Shown one piece after another: positions 1 to 9,855 of a DNA stretch of 64,000 nt. The position numbers were made by a program, and so were the translations under genes. Every line of letters starts with the position of its first letter. Position 1 is the first letter of the stretch. Source of the DNA: an uncultured Pelagibacteraceae bacterium (GTDB taxonomy: Bacteria > Pseudomonadota > Alphaproteobacteria > Pelagibacterales > Pelagibacteraceae); contig CACGDZ010000007.1 in assembly GCA_902571955.1 (NCBI GenBank), positions 1 through 64,000 of the forward strand, given 5' to 3'. The notes beneath the pieces are model-generated. The model was not told the DNA's origin and searched no databases. It was given only the letters and a program-made list of their open reading frames with translations.

Positions 1-342
1 AAAAACTCGGGCGGCATAATCATGTCCTTTTTTGGTATTCTCTTTAATTCCCCGAAGGTCCTTCTCAATTTTCCATGTAATATTGATAAAAGGTGTTTTA
101 TTTAGGTCAATTTTGATCTCTTTTCCTAAGCCTGAAGCAGCATTATCCGCTACGGCTTTTAAATAATTACCATTTTCATTTGATCCAACAGTATAAGAAG
201 TCTTGTTATCTGCTCCTCTTACTTTACGGATCTCAAGTGCTGATAATTCTTTTTCAGTAAATTCAAAAACTTTTACAGTTTCTGAATGTGCTGAGCTAAA
301 AAAGATTAATGATGTAACAAATATATAAAAAATTTTTAACAT
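1..342 (-). CDS. DUF3047-like secreted protein (partial, C-terminus beyond window)
   Basis: Minus-strand translation from 342: MLKIFYIFVTSLIFFSSAHSETVKVFEF...FINITWKIEKDL...KKGHDYAARVF; signal peptide plus W-x-(I/V)-E and DYAARVF motifs resembling DUF3047. Confidence 0.6.
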   Translation of the reverse strand, partial: MLKIFYIFVTSLIFFSSAHSETVKVFEFTEKELSALEIRKVRGADNKTSYTVGSNENGNYLKAVADNAASGLGKEIKIDLNKTPFINITWKIEKDLRGIKENTKKGHDYAARVF

Positions 343-422
343 GTTCTTCTTATAGTGAGATTATTTATAAATTCAATATTCAGTCACAATTTCAACATTC
401 TAAACTCAAGATTGATTGCTAA

Positions 423-554
423 ATGAATAGTATGAAAATAATCTCTGTCTTTATACTTCTTATATATTGGTCAATAATAATCACAGCACCAGTTATGAGT
501 AAAAATTCTATTAAAAATCAAAATAAAGATAAAAAAATAGTTTCAATTTTTTGA
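423..554 (+). CDS. Small 43-aa putative membrane/secreted peptide
   Basis: ATG 423 to TGA 554: MNSMKIISVFILLIYWSIIITAPVMSKNSIKNQNKDKKIVSIF; hydrophobic N-terminus; fits the gap between two minus-strand genes; not in ORF track. Confidence 0.35.
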   Translation: MNSMKIISVFILLIYWSIIITAPVMSKNSIKNQNKDKKIVSIF

Positions 555-556
555 GA

Positions 557-1303
557 CTAATATGTGGATCTACCACCACTGATATCAAATACCGCAGCTG
601 TAGAAAAAGTATTTTCTTGTGAAGAAAGCCAGCAAACTAGTGAAGTAAACTCATGTATTTCAAGAAATCTTCCTCTTGGCACCTTTGACAGCATTCTTTT
701 TACATGCTCTTTACTCATTTGATCTAATATTCTAGTTTTAGCACCTGCTGGGGTGACAGCGTTTACAGCTATATCTTTGTCAGCTAATTCTTTACCTAAA
801 GCTTTCGTTAACCCAATTGCGCCAGCTTTTCCAGAGCTATACGCGCTTGCATTTGCATTACCATCTTTACCTGCAACAGAAGCTACATTAACAATTCTTC
901 CATAGTTGTTTTTAATCATATTTGGGACTATTGCACGACAACAGTTAAAGGTACCTATTAGGTTTATCTGTACTATTTTATTCCACGTATCGACATCATA
1001 TTCCCATAGAGGACCTGTAGGACCAGTTATTCCAGCATTATTTATTAAAATATCAATATTTGTTTTTGCAATTATGTCTACAACATTTTTCTCTACATCT
1101 TGATAATTTGAAACATCAACAACGCTATAAAATAAATTTGGGTTTTTAACCTCATCAACAGTTGATTTAAGAAGCTTTTCGTCGATATCCCATATAAATA
1201 CTTTGGCACCAGACTCTAAAAATCTTTTTGCAACATCCAAACCAAACCCTTGAGCTCCACCAGTAACTACAGCTGTTCTATTTTTAAAATCAAATGTGTG
1301 CAT
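557..1303 (-). CDS. SDR family oxidoreductase (ORF extends to 1366; start more likely MHTFDFKNRTAVVTGG)
   Basis: TGGAQGFG cofactor motif, NNAG, YxxxK (YSSGK); close paralog of 59707..60456. Confidence 0.85.
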   Translation of the reverse strand: MHTFDFKNRTAVVTGGAQGFGLDVAKRFLESGAKVFIWDIDEKLLKSTVDEVKNPNLFYSVVDVSNYQDVEKNVVDIIAKTNIDILINNAGITGPTGPLWEYDVDTWNKIVQINLIGTFNCCRAIVPNMIKNNYGRIVNVASVAGKDGNANASAYSSGKAGAIGLTKALGKELADKDIAVNAVTPAGAKTRILDQMSKEHVKRMLSKVPRGRFLEIHEFTSLVCWLSSQENTFSTAAVFDISGGRSTY

Positions 1304-1308
1304 TAAAA

Positions 1309-2766
1309 TTATTTTTTTGCTAACAAGTAGTATGTGATCCAGGCAACAAATGCACCTATTATCCAAGCATAAGATTGTAAAAACATTAAATTAGTATTCC
1401 AAATTGTAGAAGCTGAAAAAATAAATCCTAGTATTAAAGAATAAACACCTTTTATATGCCAACCACCTGAATAATAATAAGCACTCTCTTTTTCTATAGA
1501 ATATAGATCTTTATTACTCAATTCTTGATTTTTAATTAAATAATAATCAGCTACCATCACACCAAATAAAGGACCAAAAAAAGCGCCTAATGTATCAACA
1601 AAGGATAAAATTCCTATTTGGCTCAATATAGTCAACCAAAATATTGCAATCAATAAACCAAAAAACAAAATTACATAACTTGCGCTTTTTAAACCTAATT
1701 TTAAAGGAGCAAAATTTATTAATGAGTATTGAGATGGTATGAAATTAGCAACTAAATTTGTCGAAGCTGAAGCAATTATAATAAAAAATAGAACAACAAT
1801 TGTTATTTGTATATTGTCAAGCTTACCAACTATATCCGTTGGATTAGTAAAAATTCTATCTATATCTGAAAATTTTTGATTAAGAAAAACGTCAGAACCT
1901 GTAACGATGAAAACAGACAAAAATGAAAAAATAATTAAATTCAAAATTAAACTAAAATTTCCTTTTCTCAATTCTTGCTCATTTTTTACATACCTAGAAA
2001 AATCACCAAAACTAATTATTAAAATTGAAAAATAAGCAAATATTGTTGCAGCAACTGTAATTAAAGGAATTAAATTATTTATATTAAAAAAATTATTTAG
2101 ATTAAATATATTTGAAAAAGCATCAGTAGTTATTTTTACATCACTTAATAAAACAACAAAGAAAAAAATAAGCATTCCGGTATAGACTGTAATCGCTGAG
2201 AAATTAATTATTTTTTTATTGTATTGCATCCCAACAGTAAAAAACAAAGTCTGTAAAATAATTATTATTACTATCGCAGACCAATCAATAATGTTCAGAC
2301 CAAAATAAAAGACAATAAATAATTCTTGTTCCAATAAGGAATTATCAATTGAGAAAATTGCTATCCTTATCAAATAAACTAATATTTTAGATAAAAAATA
2401 AGTTTGGATACCAAATAAAAAAATCCCCACCAAACTTCTGATTAATCCAAATAATTTAGCACCATTAAATCCTAAAGATGACCTTAACAACACTGCAAAT
2501 GGTAAACCAAATTTTTGAGAAGGCTTCCCAATTGCATTTGAGAACAAATAAACAAAAAAAGATCCTAATATGACTCCAAAAAATACTACAAATGCATTTA
2601 AGCTATATATTAAGTACAGCGAAGATATTAATGAAAAACCAATTACACTTTGCACATTTACGCCCCAGAAACAGAAAAGATCTTTCCAATTCCAAGTTTT
2701 ATAATTTGGATTAACTGTTACTAGGTCCCAATTTGAAAGAGAATATTTTACTTTTGGCTGATTCAC
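1309..2766 (-). CDS. NCS1-family (nucleobase:cation symporter-1 like) permease
   Basis: ~12 TM protein; N-terminal NWDLVTVNPNYKTWNWKDLFCFWGVNVQSV and GVMVADYYLIKNQEL typical of NCS1. Confidence 0.75.
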   Translation of the reverse strand: MNQPKVKYSLSNWDLVTVNPNYKTWNWKDLFCFWGVNVQSVIGFSLISSLYLIYSLNAFVVFFGVILGSFFVYLFSNAIGKPSQKFGLPFAVLLRSSLGFNGAKLFGLIRSLVGIFLFGIQTYFLSKILVYLIRIAIFSIDNSLLEQELFIVFYFGLNIIDWSAIVIIIILQTLFFTVGMQYNKKIINFSAITVYTGMLIFFFVVLLSDVKITTDAFSNIFNLNNFFNINNLIPLITVAATIFAYFSILIISFGDFSRYVKNEQELRKGNFSLILNLIIFSFLSVFIVTGSDVFLNQKFSDIDRIFTNPTDIVGKLDNIQITIVVLFFIIIASASTNLVANFIPSQYSLINFAPLKLGLKSASYVILFFGLLIAIFWLTILSQIGILSFVDTLGAFFGPLFGVMVADYYLIKNQELSNKDLYSIEKESAYYYSGGWHIKGVYSLILGFIFSASTIWNTNLMFLQSYAWIIGAFVAWITYYLLAKK

Positions 2767-2791
2767 TAAGTTTATTCTAAACTAATAAATA

Positions 2792-4126
2792 CTACTGTCC
2801 ATATAAGAGAGTTGGCAACCATAAAGCAATTTTAGGAAATATAATAATTAGCACCAAACCTATAATTTGTAGAACCATAAATTGCATCATTCCATAATAA
2901 ATATCTTTCAAATCCCATTCTGGAACTACCCCTTTTAAAAAATATGCCGAAAGTGCTACAGGTGGAGATAGCCAGGCGGTCTGGAGATTAACAGCTACTA
3001 ATATTGCAAACCAAGTTAAATTAAATCCTAATGCTTCTACCAATGGCAAAATTATTGGAACAATTATCATAACTATTGGCACCCATTCTAATGGCCAACC
3101 TAGCAAAAATATCATAACCATTATCATTCCTAAAATCAGATATTTATTCATTTCTAAACCTAATAAAAATTCTGTTAGTAATGTTGGCGTTCCCAATCTA
3201 GCAAATACAGCCCCAAAAAAATTTGAGGCCGCAACTAAAACCATTATCAAAGCTGTGATTTCAAGAGTTTTAACTAAAGCTTCTTGAAGTTTTGAAAATG
3301 TTAATTTTTTATATGCCAATGACAGTAGCAATGCACCCATTGCACCACAACCAGCAGCCTCTGTAGGTGTAGCAAAACCAAACAAAATACTTCCTAATGC
3401 TGCAAAAACTAATGCCGCAGGTGGGACCAAACCTAAAAAAAACTCAATCCAAACTTCTTTCATGCTTACTGCTCGCATTTCTTCTGGTAGAACAGGCCCG
3501 AGTTTTGGATTAATCATACATCTAATTGTTGTGTAGCCTGCATATAAACTTGCAAGAAGAATTCCTGGAATAATTGCAGCTGCAAATAAATCAATAACTG
3601 GAATTTCCATTATAGGCCCCATAACTACAAGCATGATACTGGGCGGAATTAAAATTCCCAAAGTACCACCAGCTGTAATTGTACCTGCAGCAAGTTTTAC
3701 ATCGTAATTTGATCTGTTCATTGATTTTGCAGCCATAATTCCCAAGATAGTAACTGAGGCACCAACTATTCCGGTTGCAGCTGCAAAAATAACTGAAACA
3801 AATAATACTGCGTAGTATAATGAGCCCTTAACTCTAGCTAACATCATTTGGAAGGCTGAAAATAATCTTTCCATTAAACCTGCTTGTTCCATCATTATTC
3901 CCATAAACACAAAGAGCGGAACGGCGGCGAGAGTTTGTTCGGTCATAACCATCGAAAATTGAAGCGTCATTAAATAAAAAACCAATTTTCCAAATCCTAA
4001 ATAACCAAATACAAAACCTAAAAAAATTAATGTGAAGGAAATTGGGAATCCAACAAATATTGCAAAAAGCATTACTCCTACCAAAATAAAACCTAAAATA
4101 GCTGGATCAATTAATTCTGCTATCAT
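2792..4126 (-). CDS. dctM: TRAP transporter large permease (DctM)
   Basis: DctM-like multi-TM protein, GGTLGILIPPSIMLVVMG, TPTEAAGCGA. Confidence 0.92.
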   Translation of the reverse strand: MIAELIDPAILGFILVGVMLFAIFVGFPISFTLIFLGFVFGYLGFGKLVFYLMTLQFSMVMTEQTLAAVPLFVFMGIMMEQAGLMERLFSAFQMMLARVKGSLYYAVLFVSVIFAAATGIVGASVTILGIMAAKSMNRSNYDVKLAAGTITAGGTLGILIPPSIMLVVMGPIMEIPVIDLFAAAIIPGILLASLYAGYTTIRCMINPKLGPVLPEEMRAVSMKEVWIEFFLGLVPPAALVFAALGSILFGFATPTEAAGCGAMGALLLSLAYKKLTFSKLQEALVKTLEITALIMVLVAASNFFGAVFARLGTPTLLTEFLLGLEMNKYLILGMIMVMIFLLGWPLEWVPIVMIIVPIILPLVEALGFNLTWFAILVAVNLQTAWLSPPVALSAYFLKGVVPEWDLKDIYYGMMQFMVLQIIGLVLIIIFPKIALWLPTLLYGQ

Positions 4127-4737
4127 TTATTTTCTCCTGGCCACTCACCCTTTTTAGCTGCCCAGTAACTTTTAAGTAATTCTGAAAATCCTTGGATAAG
4201 TAAAAATATAATTCCAATTAATAAACACGTTTTAATTGGCCACATATACGGCATCCAGGTCGTATCCATTCCTCTTTCACCTCTTTGGATAGACTCTACA
4301 ACAAATCCAAAAGTCATATAAAAAAAGACAAGTAGACCTGGAAAATAAAATAAAAGATATAGCCAAAAATCAATTAATCCTTGGTTTTTAATTTTAAAAT
4401 TTCTGTATAAAAAATCTGCTCGAATATGAACTCCTTTTGAAAGTGCATAACCTGCACCCAGCATAAATAGAGCTCCATATAAAAATCTGCTTATATCATA
4501 AGCCCAGATTGTTGGTGCTAAAAATAGTTTTCTTGCAAGTACCTCATAGGTCATAGCAAAGATAAGTGGCATTAATATCCAACAGACTACACTACCAACT
4601 CGCTTGCTAAATTTGTCTATATTAGTTATAGACTTTGCCATCCAGGATGGCATATCCCCTGGCATCTTTCCTGAACCACCCCGCCTTTCGGCAATCATTT
4701 CATCTGAAATATCTAGTTTACTTGGGTCTTCTGCCAT
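4123..4737 (-). CDS. dctQ: TRAP transporter small permease (DctQ); ORF reaches 4752, likely start MAEDPSKL
   Basis: 4-TM DctQ pattern, overlaps dctM by 4 nt. Confidence 0.85.
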   Translation of the reverse strand: MAEDPSKLDISDEMIAERRGGSGKMPGDMPSWMAKSITNIDKFSKRVGSVVCWILMPLIFAMTYEVLARKLFLAPTIWAYDISRFLYGALFMLGAGYALSKGVHIRADFLYRNFKIKNQGLIDFWLYLLFYFPGLLVFFYMTFGFVVESIQRGERGMDTTWMPYMWPIKTCLLIGIIFLLIQGFSELLKSYWAAKKGEWPGENK

Positions 4738-4757
4738 AAAAATTTTTATCAAAAAAA

Positions 4758-4787
4758 ATTAGAGCGGACTGATAAGTCCGCTCTAAT
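4758..4787 (-). terminator. Intrinsic terminator/attenuator hairpin between dctP and dctQ
   Basis: Minus strand ATTAGAGCGGACT-TATC-AGTCCGCTCTAAT followed by T-run; perfect 13-bp stem. Confidence 0.85.
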
Positions 4788-4805
4788 GTTCTAATTATTT
4801 AATGA

Positions 4806-5900
4806 TTACTTTAATGTTGCTGCGTGAGCCATTCCTAGCTTCGCATTTGACATTTGAGCACCACTCCAGAAAGGAACTGCTTTATCAGCAAATACTTTCA
4901 TAGAGTCGTAAACTTCTTTGAAAAATGCATTTTTTTCAGCATTTTTGTTCAAAGTTGCTTTAGCAGCTGCCATATACTCAGTGAAGTAGTCAGATGGAGT
5001 ATCTTCTAAAATCACTCCATGTTTTGTTGTAAGTTCTTGTAAAGCTTCACCGTTTGATAAAATTCTATAACTTAAAGATTTTATCAAAGACGCATCCGCC
5101 GCAACTTCAAGAGACTTCTTCTCATGTGCAGTCATAGCATCATATGTTTTTCCAGTAATATAAAAGTCAGCATTTACCACTACTTGGTGTAAACCTTGTA
5201 AGTAATAGTGTTTTAAAACTTTTTGGAAACCAAATGTTAAGTCTGGTTTTGGACAACACCATTCAGCAGCATCAATAGTTCCTGCTTCTAATGCTGGCAG
5301 AATATCTCCACCACCCATAGCAACAGATGCTATACCAATGTCTTTATAAGTTTGTCCTGGAATTCCTGGAGGAGTTCTGAATTTATATTTTCTAAAGTCA
5401 GCCATATCTTTAATTGGTTTTGGAAACCAACCTAAAGCCTCTGGTCCAACAGGTTGAAGCATAAATCCTTTAATGTCTCTGTTCATCTCTTTCCATAATT
5501 GATCATAAAGCGCTTTTCCACCACCATATTGGAACCAAGATAGAAATGCTAAGTTGTCTATACCTATTCCGCCACCAGCTACTGGAGAACCAAATAGCAT
5601 CGCAGCAGGGTGTTCACCTGACCAATAGTGAGTCCATGCAAATCCACAGTCAATCAAACCTTTGTCAACAGCATCCAGAGTTTCCTTAACTCCAACAACT
5701 GCTCCAGCAGGTAAGATTTCAAATTTTAGAGATCCACCAGTCAATTCTGTTACCGTATCAGTAAAGTCCTTTAACATTTTAACTTCATCAGCTTTAGTAT
5801 TAAGAACTGTCTGACATTTTAGTGTTTTTGCAGCATTAGCATTTGAGATAAATCCAAATACCATAGCAACTGCAAATAACATTGAAATGATTTTTTTCAT
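4806..5900 (-). CDS. dctP: TRAP transporter substrate-binding protein (DctP; TakP/YiaO-like)
   Basis: Signal peptide; ...FRTPPGIPGQTYKDIGIASVAMGGGDILPALEAGTIDAAEW; adjacent dctQM. Confidence 0.9.
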   Translation of the reverse strand: MKKIISMLFAVAMVFGFISNANAAKTLKCQTVLNTKADEVKMLKDFTDTVTELTGGSLKFEILPAGAVVGVKETLDAVDKGLIDCGFAWTHYWSGEHPAAMLFGSPVAGGGIGIDNLAFLSWFQYGGGKALYDQLWKEMNRDIKGFMLQPVGPEALGWFPKPIKDMADFRKYKFRTPPGIPGQTYKDIGIASVAMGGGDILPALEAGTIDAAEWCCPKPDLTFGFQKVLKHYYLQGLHQVVVNADFYITGKTYDAMTAHEKKSLEVAADASLIKSLSYRILSNGEALQELTTKHGVILEDTPSDYFTEYMAAAKATLNKNAEKNAFFKEVYDSMKVFADKAVPFWSGAQMSNAKLGMAHAATLK

Positions 5901-6046
5901 ATCGTTTTCCCTCTCTTTATTTATAAAAACAAAAGCTTGTCAAAGAATGAAATCTAAAACAAGTGTTATTATTGGATTATTTTAATTTTTTTTTGTACAG
6001 AAATGTTACAATTAAAAATAATTTTAATTTATAAGAGTTCTAAGTA

Positions 6047-7642
6047 ATGGAAAATTTTGATTATATAATTATTGGTGCTGGATCAGCAGGTTGTGTTCTA
6101 GCTAACCGAATTTCGTCTAATCCAAATAATAAAGTCTTGCTTTTAGAGGCTGGAGGTAAAGATACTAATCCATGGATACATATTCCTGGGGGGTATTTTA
6201 AAACAATGCATAATCCTAAAACCGATTGGTGTTTCAATACAGAGGAAGAACCTTTCTGTAATAATAGAAAGATGACATACCCAAGAGGAAAAACCCTCGG
6301 AGGGAGCTCCTCTATAAATGGAATGCTATATATTAGAGGTCAATCGAATGATTATAATTATTGGAGACAATTAGGAAATGTAGGGTGGTCATGGGATGAT
6401 GTGCTCCCCTATTTTAAAAAATCTGAAGATTTTCAATTTGGAGAAAATGAATTCCATGGGTCAGGTGGACCCATAAAAGTTGAAAAAATAAGATCTACTT
6501 TCAAAGTTTTAGATTTATTTTTAGAGGCAGCAGAAGAATTTGGATATAAAAAAACTGACGACTTCAATAATGGTAATAACGAAGGAATGGGATACTTCCC
6601 TTTAACTGTTAAAAATGGTTTTAGATGTAGCACAGCAGTAGGATATCTAAATCCAGTAAAAAATAGAAGTAATTTAAAAATTATAACTAAGGCTCACATC
6701 AAAAATATTGAATTTGAGAATAAGGTTGCCAAAAAAGTTAACTTTTGGACTGGTGATAAATTAAATACTGTTGAAGCAAACAGTGAGATTATTCTTAGCG
6801 CTGGTACTATTGGATCTCCTCACATTCTTCAAGCTTCAGGCTTGGGGCCAGCAAAATTATTACGGGATAACGGAATTGATGTTTTGATGGAAAATAAAAG
6901 TATTGGTCAAAACCTAACAGATCATTTGATGCTAAGACCAGTTTATAAAATAAAAAATTTAGAAACATTAAATGATATTTATTATAGCTTTACTAAAAAA
7001 ATATTTACTGGATTAAAATTTTTCTTAACACGAACTGGTCCTCTTACAGTTGGTGCTAGTTATTTGTGTGGTTTCGTAAAGAGTGATCCACATTTAGAAA
7101 CTCCTAACTTACAATTTCATGTTTCTCCTGCTAGTACAGATCTCCTAGGAAAATCATCGTTACACAAATTTCCAGCTTTCACACCCACCATTACTAATGT
7201 CAGACCTACTAGCAGAGGATCTATTGAACTTAAATCTTACGATACAAGAACTCCTCCAAAGATTAAAATGAATTATCTATCTACAGATGAGGATAGAGAG
7301 ATAGCAGGTAAGTCTCTTAAAATAGTAAGAAAAATAGTTATGGAGTCTAAAGCCTATAAAGATTATGGACCAGAAGAATTAAGACCAGGTATAAATATTA
7401 CTGACAATGAACAATTAGCCGTTGAGGCAGGAAAATATGCAAATACAATTTTCCATCCAGTAAGTACATGTAGAATGGGTAAAGATGAAAATGCAGTAGT
7501 GTCTGATCAGTTAAAGGTTCATGGAGTCAAAAACTTAAGAGTGATTGATGCATCAATAATGCCTTATATAACATCAGGAAATACTAATGCTCCAACAATA
7601 ATGATTGCGGAAAAAGGTGCAGACATGATACTACACCAGTAA
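6047..7642 (+). CDS. betA: GMC oxidoreductase / choline dehydrogenase-like
   Basis: IIGAGSAGCVLANRIS FAD motif, PRGKTLGGSSSINGMLYIRG, HPVSTCRMG. Confidence 0.85.
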   Translation: MENFDYIIIGAGSAGCVLANRISSNPNNKVLLLEAGGKDTNPWIHIPGGYFKTMHNPKTDWCFNTEEEPFCNNRKMTYPRGKTLGGSSSINGMLYIRGQSNDYNYWRQLGNVGWSWDDVLPYFKKSEDFQFGENEFHGSGGPIKVEKIRSTFKVLDLFLEAAEEFGYKKTDDFNNGNNEGMGYFPLTVKNGFRCSTAVGYLNPVKNRSNLKIITKAHIKNIEFENKVAKKVNFWTGDKLNTVEANSEIILSAGTIGSPHILQASGLGPAKLLRDNGIDVLMENKSIGQNLTDHLMLRPVYKIKNLETLNDIYYSFTKKIFTGLKFFLTRTGPLTVGASYLCGFVKSDPHLETPNLQFHVSPASTDLLGKSSLHKFPAFTPTITNVRPTSRGSIELKSYDTRTPPKIKMNYLSTDEDREIAGKSLKIVRKIVMESKAYKDYGPEELRPGINITDNEQLAVEAGKYANTIFHPVSTCRMGKDENAVVSDQLKVHGVKNLRVIDASIMPYITSGNTNAPTIMIAEKGADMILHQ

Positions 7643-8235
7643 TGATTGCAGAATTTTTTACACCTGAACAAATTGCAATTGTAACTCAAATAATTCTTAT
7701 TGATTTAGTTTTAGCGGGTGACAACGCAATAATAATTGGAATGGTTGCATCTAAATTTCCAGTCGAACAAAGAAAAAAAGTAATTTTTTGGGGAATCGGC
7801 GGTGCTGTAATTTTAAGAATAATACTGACACTACTTACAGCTTATCTGCTACAAATCACAGGTTTAAGATTAATTGGGGGATTGTTATTACTTTATATTG
7901 TTTACAAACTTTATGTGGATGTAATAAAAGGTTCTGAGACTGAAGAAGATATTAAAGTAGATAACTCTAGTTTTTTAAAGGCTATTTGGACTGTTTTATT
8001 AGCTGATTTTACAATGAGTTTAGATAACGTGCTAGGTGTGGCAGGCGCAGCTGGCGATCATTATGGACTTCTTGTTTTTGGATTAGTTTTATCAATTGTT
8101 TTAATGGCAACTGCAGCAACTTTAATTTCTGGATGGATTAAAAAATATAGATGGATAGCTTGGCTTGGATTATTAGCCATTTTAGTTGTAGCTGTTGAGT
8201 TGATTTACACAGATATTAAAATATTATTCTTTTAA
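7642..8235 (+). CDS. TerC/YjbE family membrane protein
   Basis: LIDLVLAGDNAIIIGM ... MSLDNVLGVAGAAGDH motifs. Confidence 0.88.
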   Translation: MIAEFFTPEQIAIVTQIILIDLVLAGDNAIIIGMVASKFPVEQRKKVIFWGIGGAVILRIILTLLTAYLLQITGLRLIGGLLLLYIVYKLYVDVIKGSETEEDIKVDNSSFLKAIWTVLLADFTMSLDNVLGVAGAAGDHYGLLVFGLVLSIVLMATAATLISGWIKKYRWIAWLGLLAILVVAVELIYTDIKILFF

Positions 8236-8993
8236 TGTATCTACAAAAAATAAATCTAAAAAACAAATATGCTTTAGTCACCGGCGCAGGTAAAGGACTA
8301 GGAAGAGCATGTTCAATTGCATTGGCTGAAGCAGGTGCAACAGTTATTGCTTTAAGCAGAACATCTTCGGATCTTAATAGATTAGAAAAGGACATAAAAA
8401 AAGTTAGAGGTAAAATTATTAAAATTTCATGTGATGTAATGAATTATGAAGATTTAAAACAAAAATTAGATAAACTTAAAATTATTGATGTGTTAGTAAA
8501 TAATGCAGGAACTAATATTCCAGAACCCTTTGAAAAAATTAAACAAAAAAGTATGAATTACCTAGTAGATTTAAATCTCAAGGCAGCATTTAACGTGGCA
8601 CAACTTGTTGTAAAAAAAATGCTAAAAAATAATAAAAGACCTGGATCAATTATAAATATGTCTTCTCAACTAGGCCATGTTGGTATGAATGGTAGAAACG
8701 TATATAATATGACTAAATTTGGAATTGAAGGTTTAACTAAAGGGATGGGAGTCGAATTAGCTAAAAAAAATATCAGGGTAAACACAGTAGCACCTACATT
8801 TGTTGAAACACCTATGGTTAAAAACTTTTTTAAAAATAAAAAGTTTAAAAAATTAGCCCTTGGTAATATTCCAATGGGAAAAGCAGCTTCGGAAAGTGAT
8901 GTTGCTACAACAGTATGTTTTTTGGCATCCTCAGCATCTTCAATGATAACTGGAACATCAATAATTATAGATGGTGGATGGACAGCTCAATAA
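8235..8993 (+). CDS. SDR family oxidoreductase
   Basis: VTGAGKGLG, NNAGTN, YNMTK, IDGGWT. Confidence 0.88.
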   Translation: MYLQKINLKNKYALVTGAGKGLGRACSIALAEAGATVIALSRTSSDLNRLEKDIKKVRGKIIKISCDVMNYEDLKQKLDKLKIIDVLVNNAGTNIPEPFEKIKQKSMNYLVDLNLKAAFNVAQLVVKKMLKNNKRPGSIINMSSQLGHVGMNGRNVYNMTKFGIEGLTKGMGVELAKKNIRVNTVAPTFVETPMVKNFFKNKKFKKLALGNIPMGKAASESDVATTVCFLASSASSMITGTSIIIDGGWTAQ

Positions 8994-9778
8994 TTTATAG
9001 ATTTTTTCTTGTTTTTTTAATTTTTATATCTCCAGTAAAAGCTATTGAATTCCAGGGTAAATTTCTACAAGGTTATTTTATATTAGGCAAAACTGATCCT
9101 AAAGCTAAAATTTTGATTGGAAAAAAAGAAGTAAAAGTATCAAAAGATGGTTTTTTTGTCTTTGGTATAGATCGAGACCAAAAATATGACCTAATATTTA
9201 CAAAAATTATTAATGGAAAAAAATCAGTTACTACAAAAAAAGTTTTAAAGAGAAAATATAAAATTCAAAGAATAGATGGTTTGGAAGAAAGTAAAGTCAC
9301 CCCACCTGAGTCTGTTTATAAAAGAATTAAAAAAGAAAATAACGAAATTGGAGAGGCAAGAGCTATAAATTCTGATCTGCAGTTTTTTAAAGAAAAATTT
9401 ATTATGCCAGTTGACGGGATAATAAGTGGTGTTTATGGTAGTCAGAGAATTTTAAATGGTAAACCAAGATGGCCTCACTATGGAATAGACATAGCTGCCA
9501 AACAAGGAACAATGATAAAATCATCAGGTTCAGGTATAGTTACTATGGCTGAAGATGATTTATATTATACTGGTGGAACTGTTATAATGGATCATGGTCA
9601 TGGGATATCCACAATATATTCTCATTTAGAAAATGTTTTAGTCTCAGTTGGTGATCTAATAAATCAAGGAGACGTAATCGGAACTGTAGGATCAACAGGA
9701 AGATCAACTGGACCTCACTTAGACTTTAGAGTTAACTGGTTTCAAACACGACTAGATCCAATGTCAGTAATAAAATAG
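8978..9778 (+). CDS. M23-family metallopeptidase (ORF track start 8915; likely start 8978)
   Basis: HYGIDIAAKQGT, HGHGISTIYSHL, GRSTGPHLDFRV LytM/M23 motifs; signal peptide from M at 8978. Confidence 0.85.
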   Translation: MDSSIIYRFFLVFLIFISPVKAIEFQGKFLQGYFILGKTDPKAKILIGKKEVKVSKDGFFVFGIDRDQKYDLIFTKIINGKKSVTTKKVLKRKYKIQRIDGLEESKVTPPESVYKRIKKENNEIGEARAINSDLQFFKEKFIMPVDGIISGVYGSQRILNGKPRWPHYGIDIAAKQGTMIKSSGSGIVTMAEDDLYYTGGTVIMDHGHGISTIYSHLENVLVSVGDLINQGDVIGTVGSTGRSTGPHLDFRVNWFQTRLDPMSVIK

Positions 9779-9855
9779 CAAAAGATATATTTCATAAAGT
9801 CGTAAATTCAAAATTTCTATTAAGTAAAAAAAACAATTTTTATTATAAATTTAAG

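Noticed and set aside
906-1103. Antisense ORF inside SDR gene (and similar ones: 6433-6633, 13805-13987, 15221-15418, 18153-18341, 18688-18873, 19407-19645, 20347-20556, 20602-20787, 20934-21158)
   Set aside because: Lie fully within well-supported genes in other frames; low-complexity or no recognisable protein features
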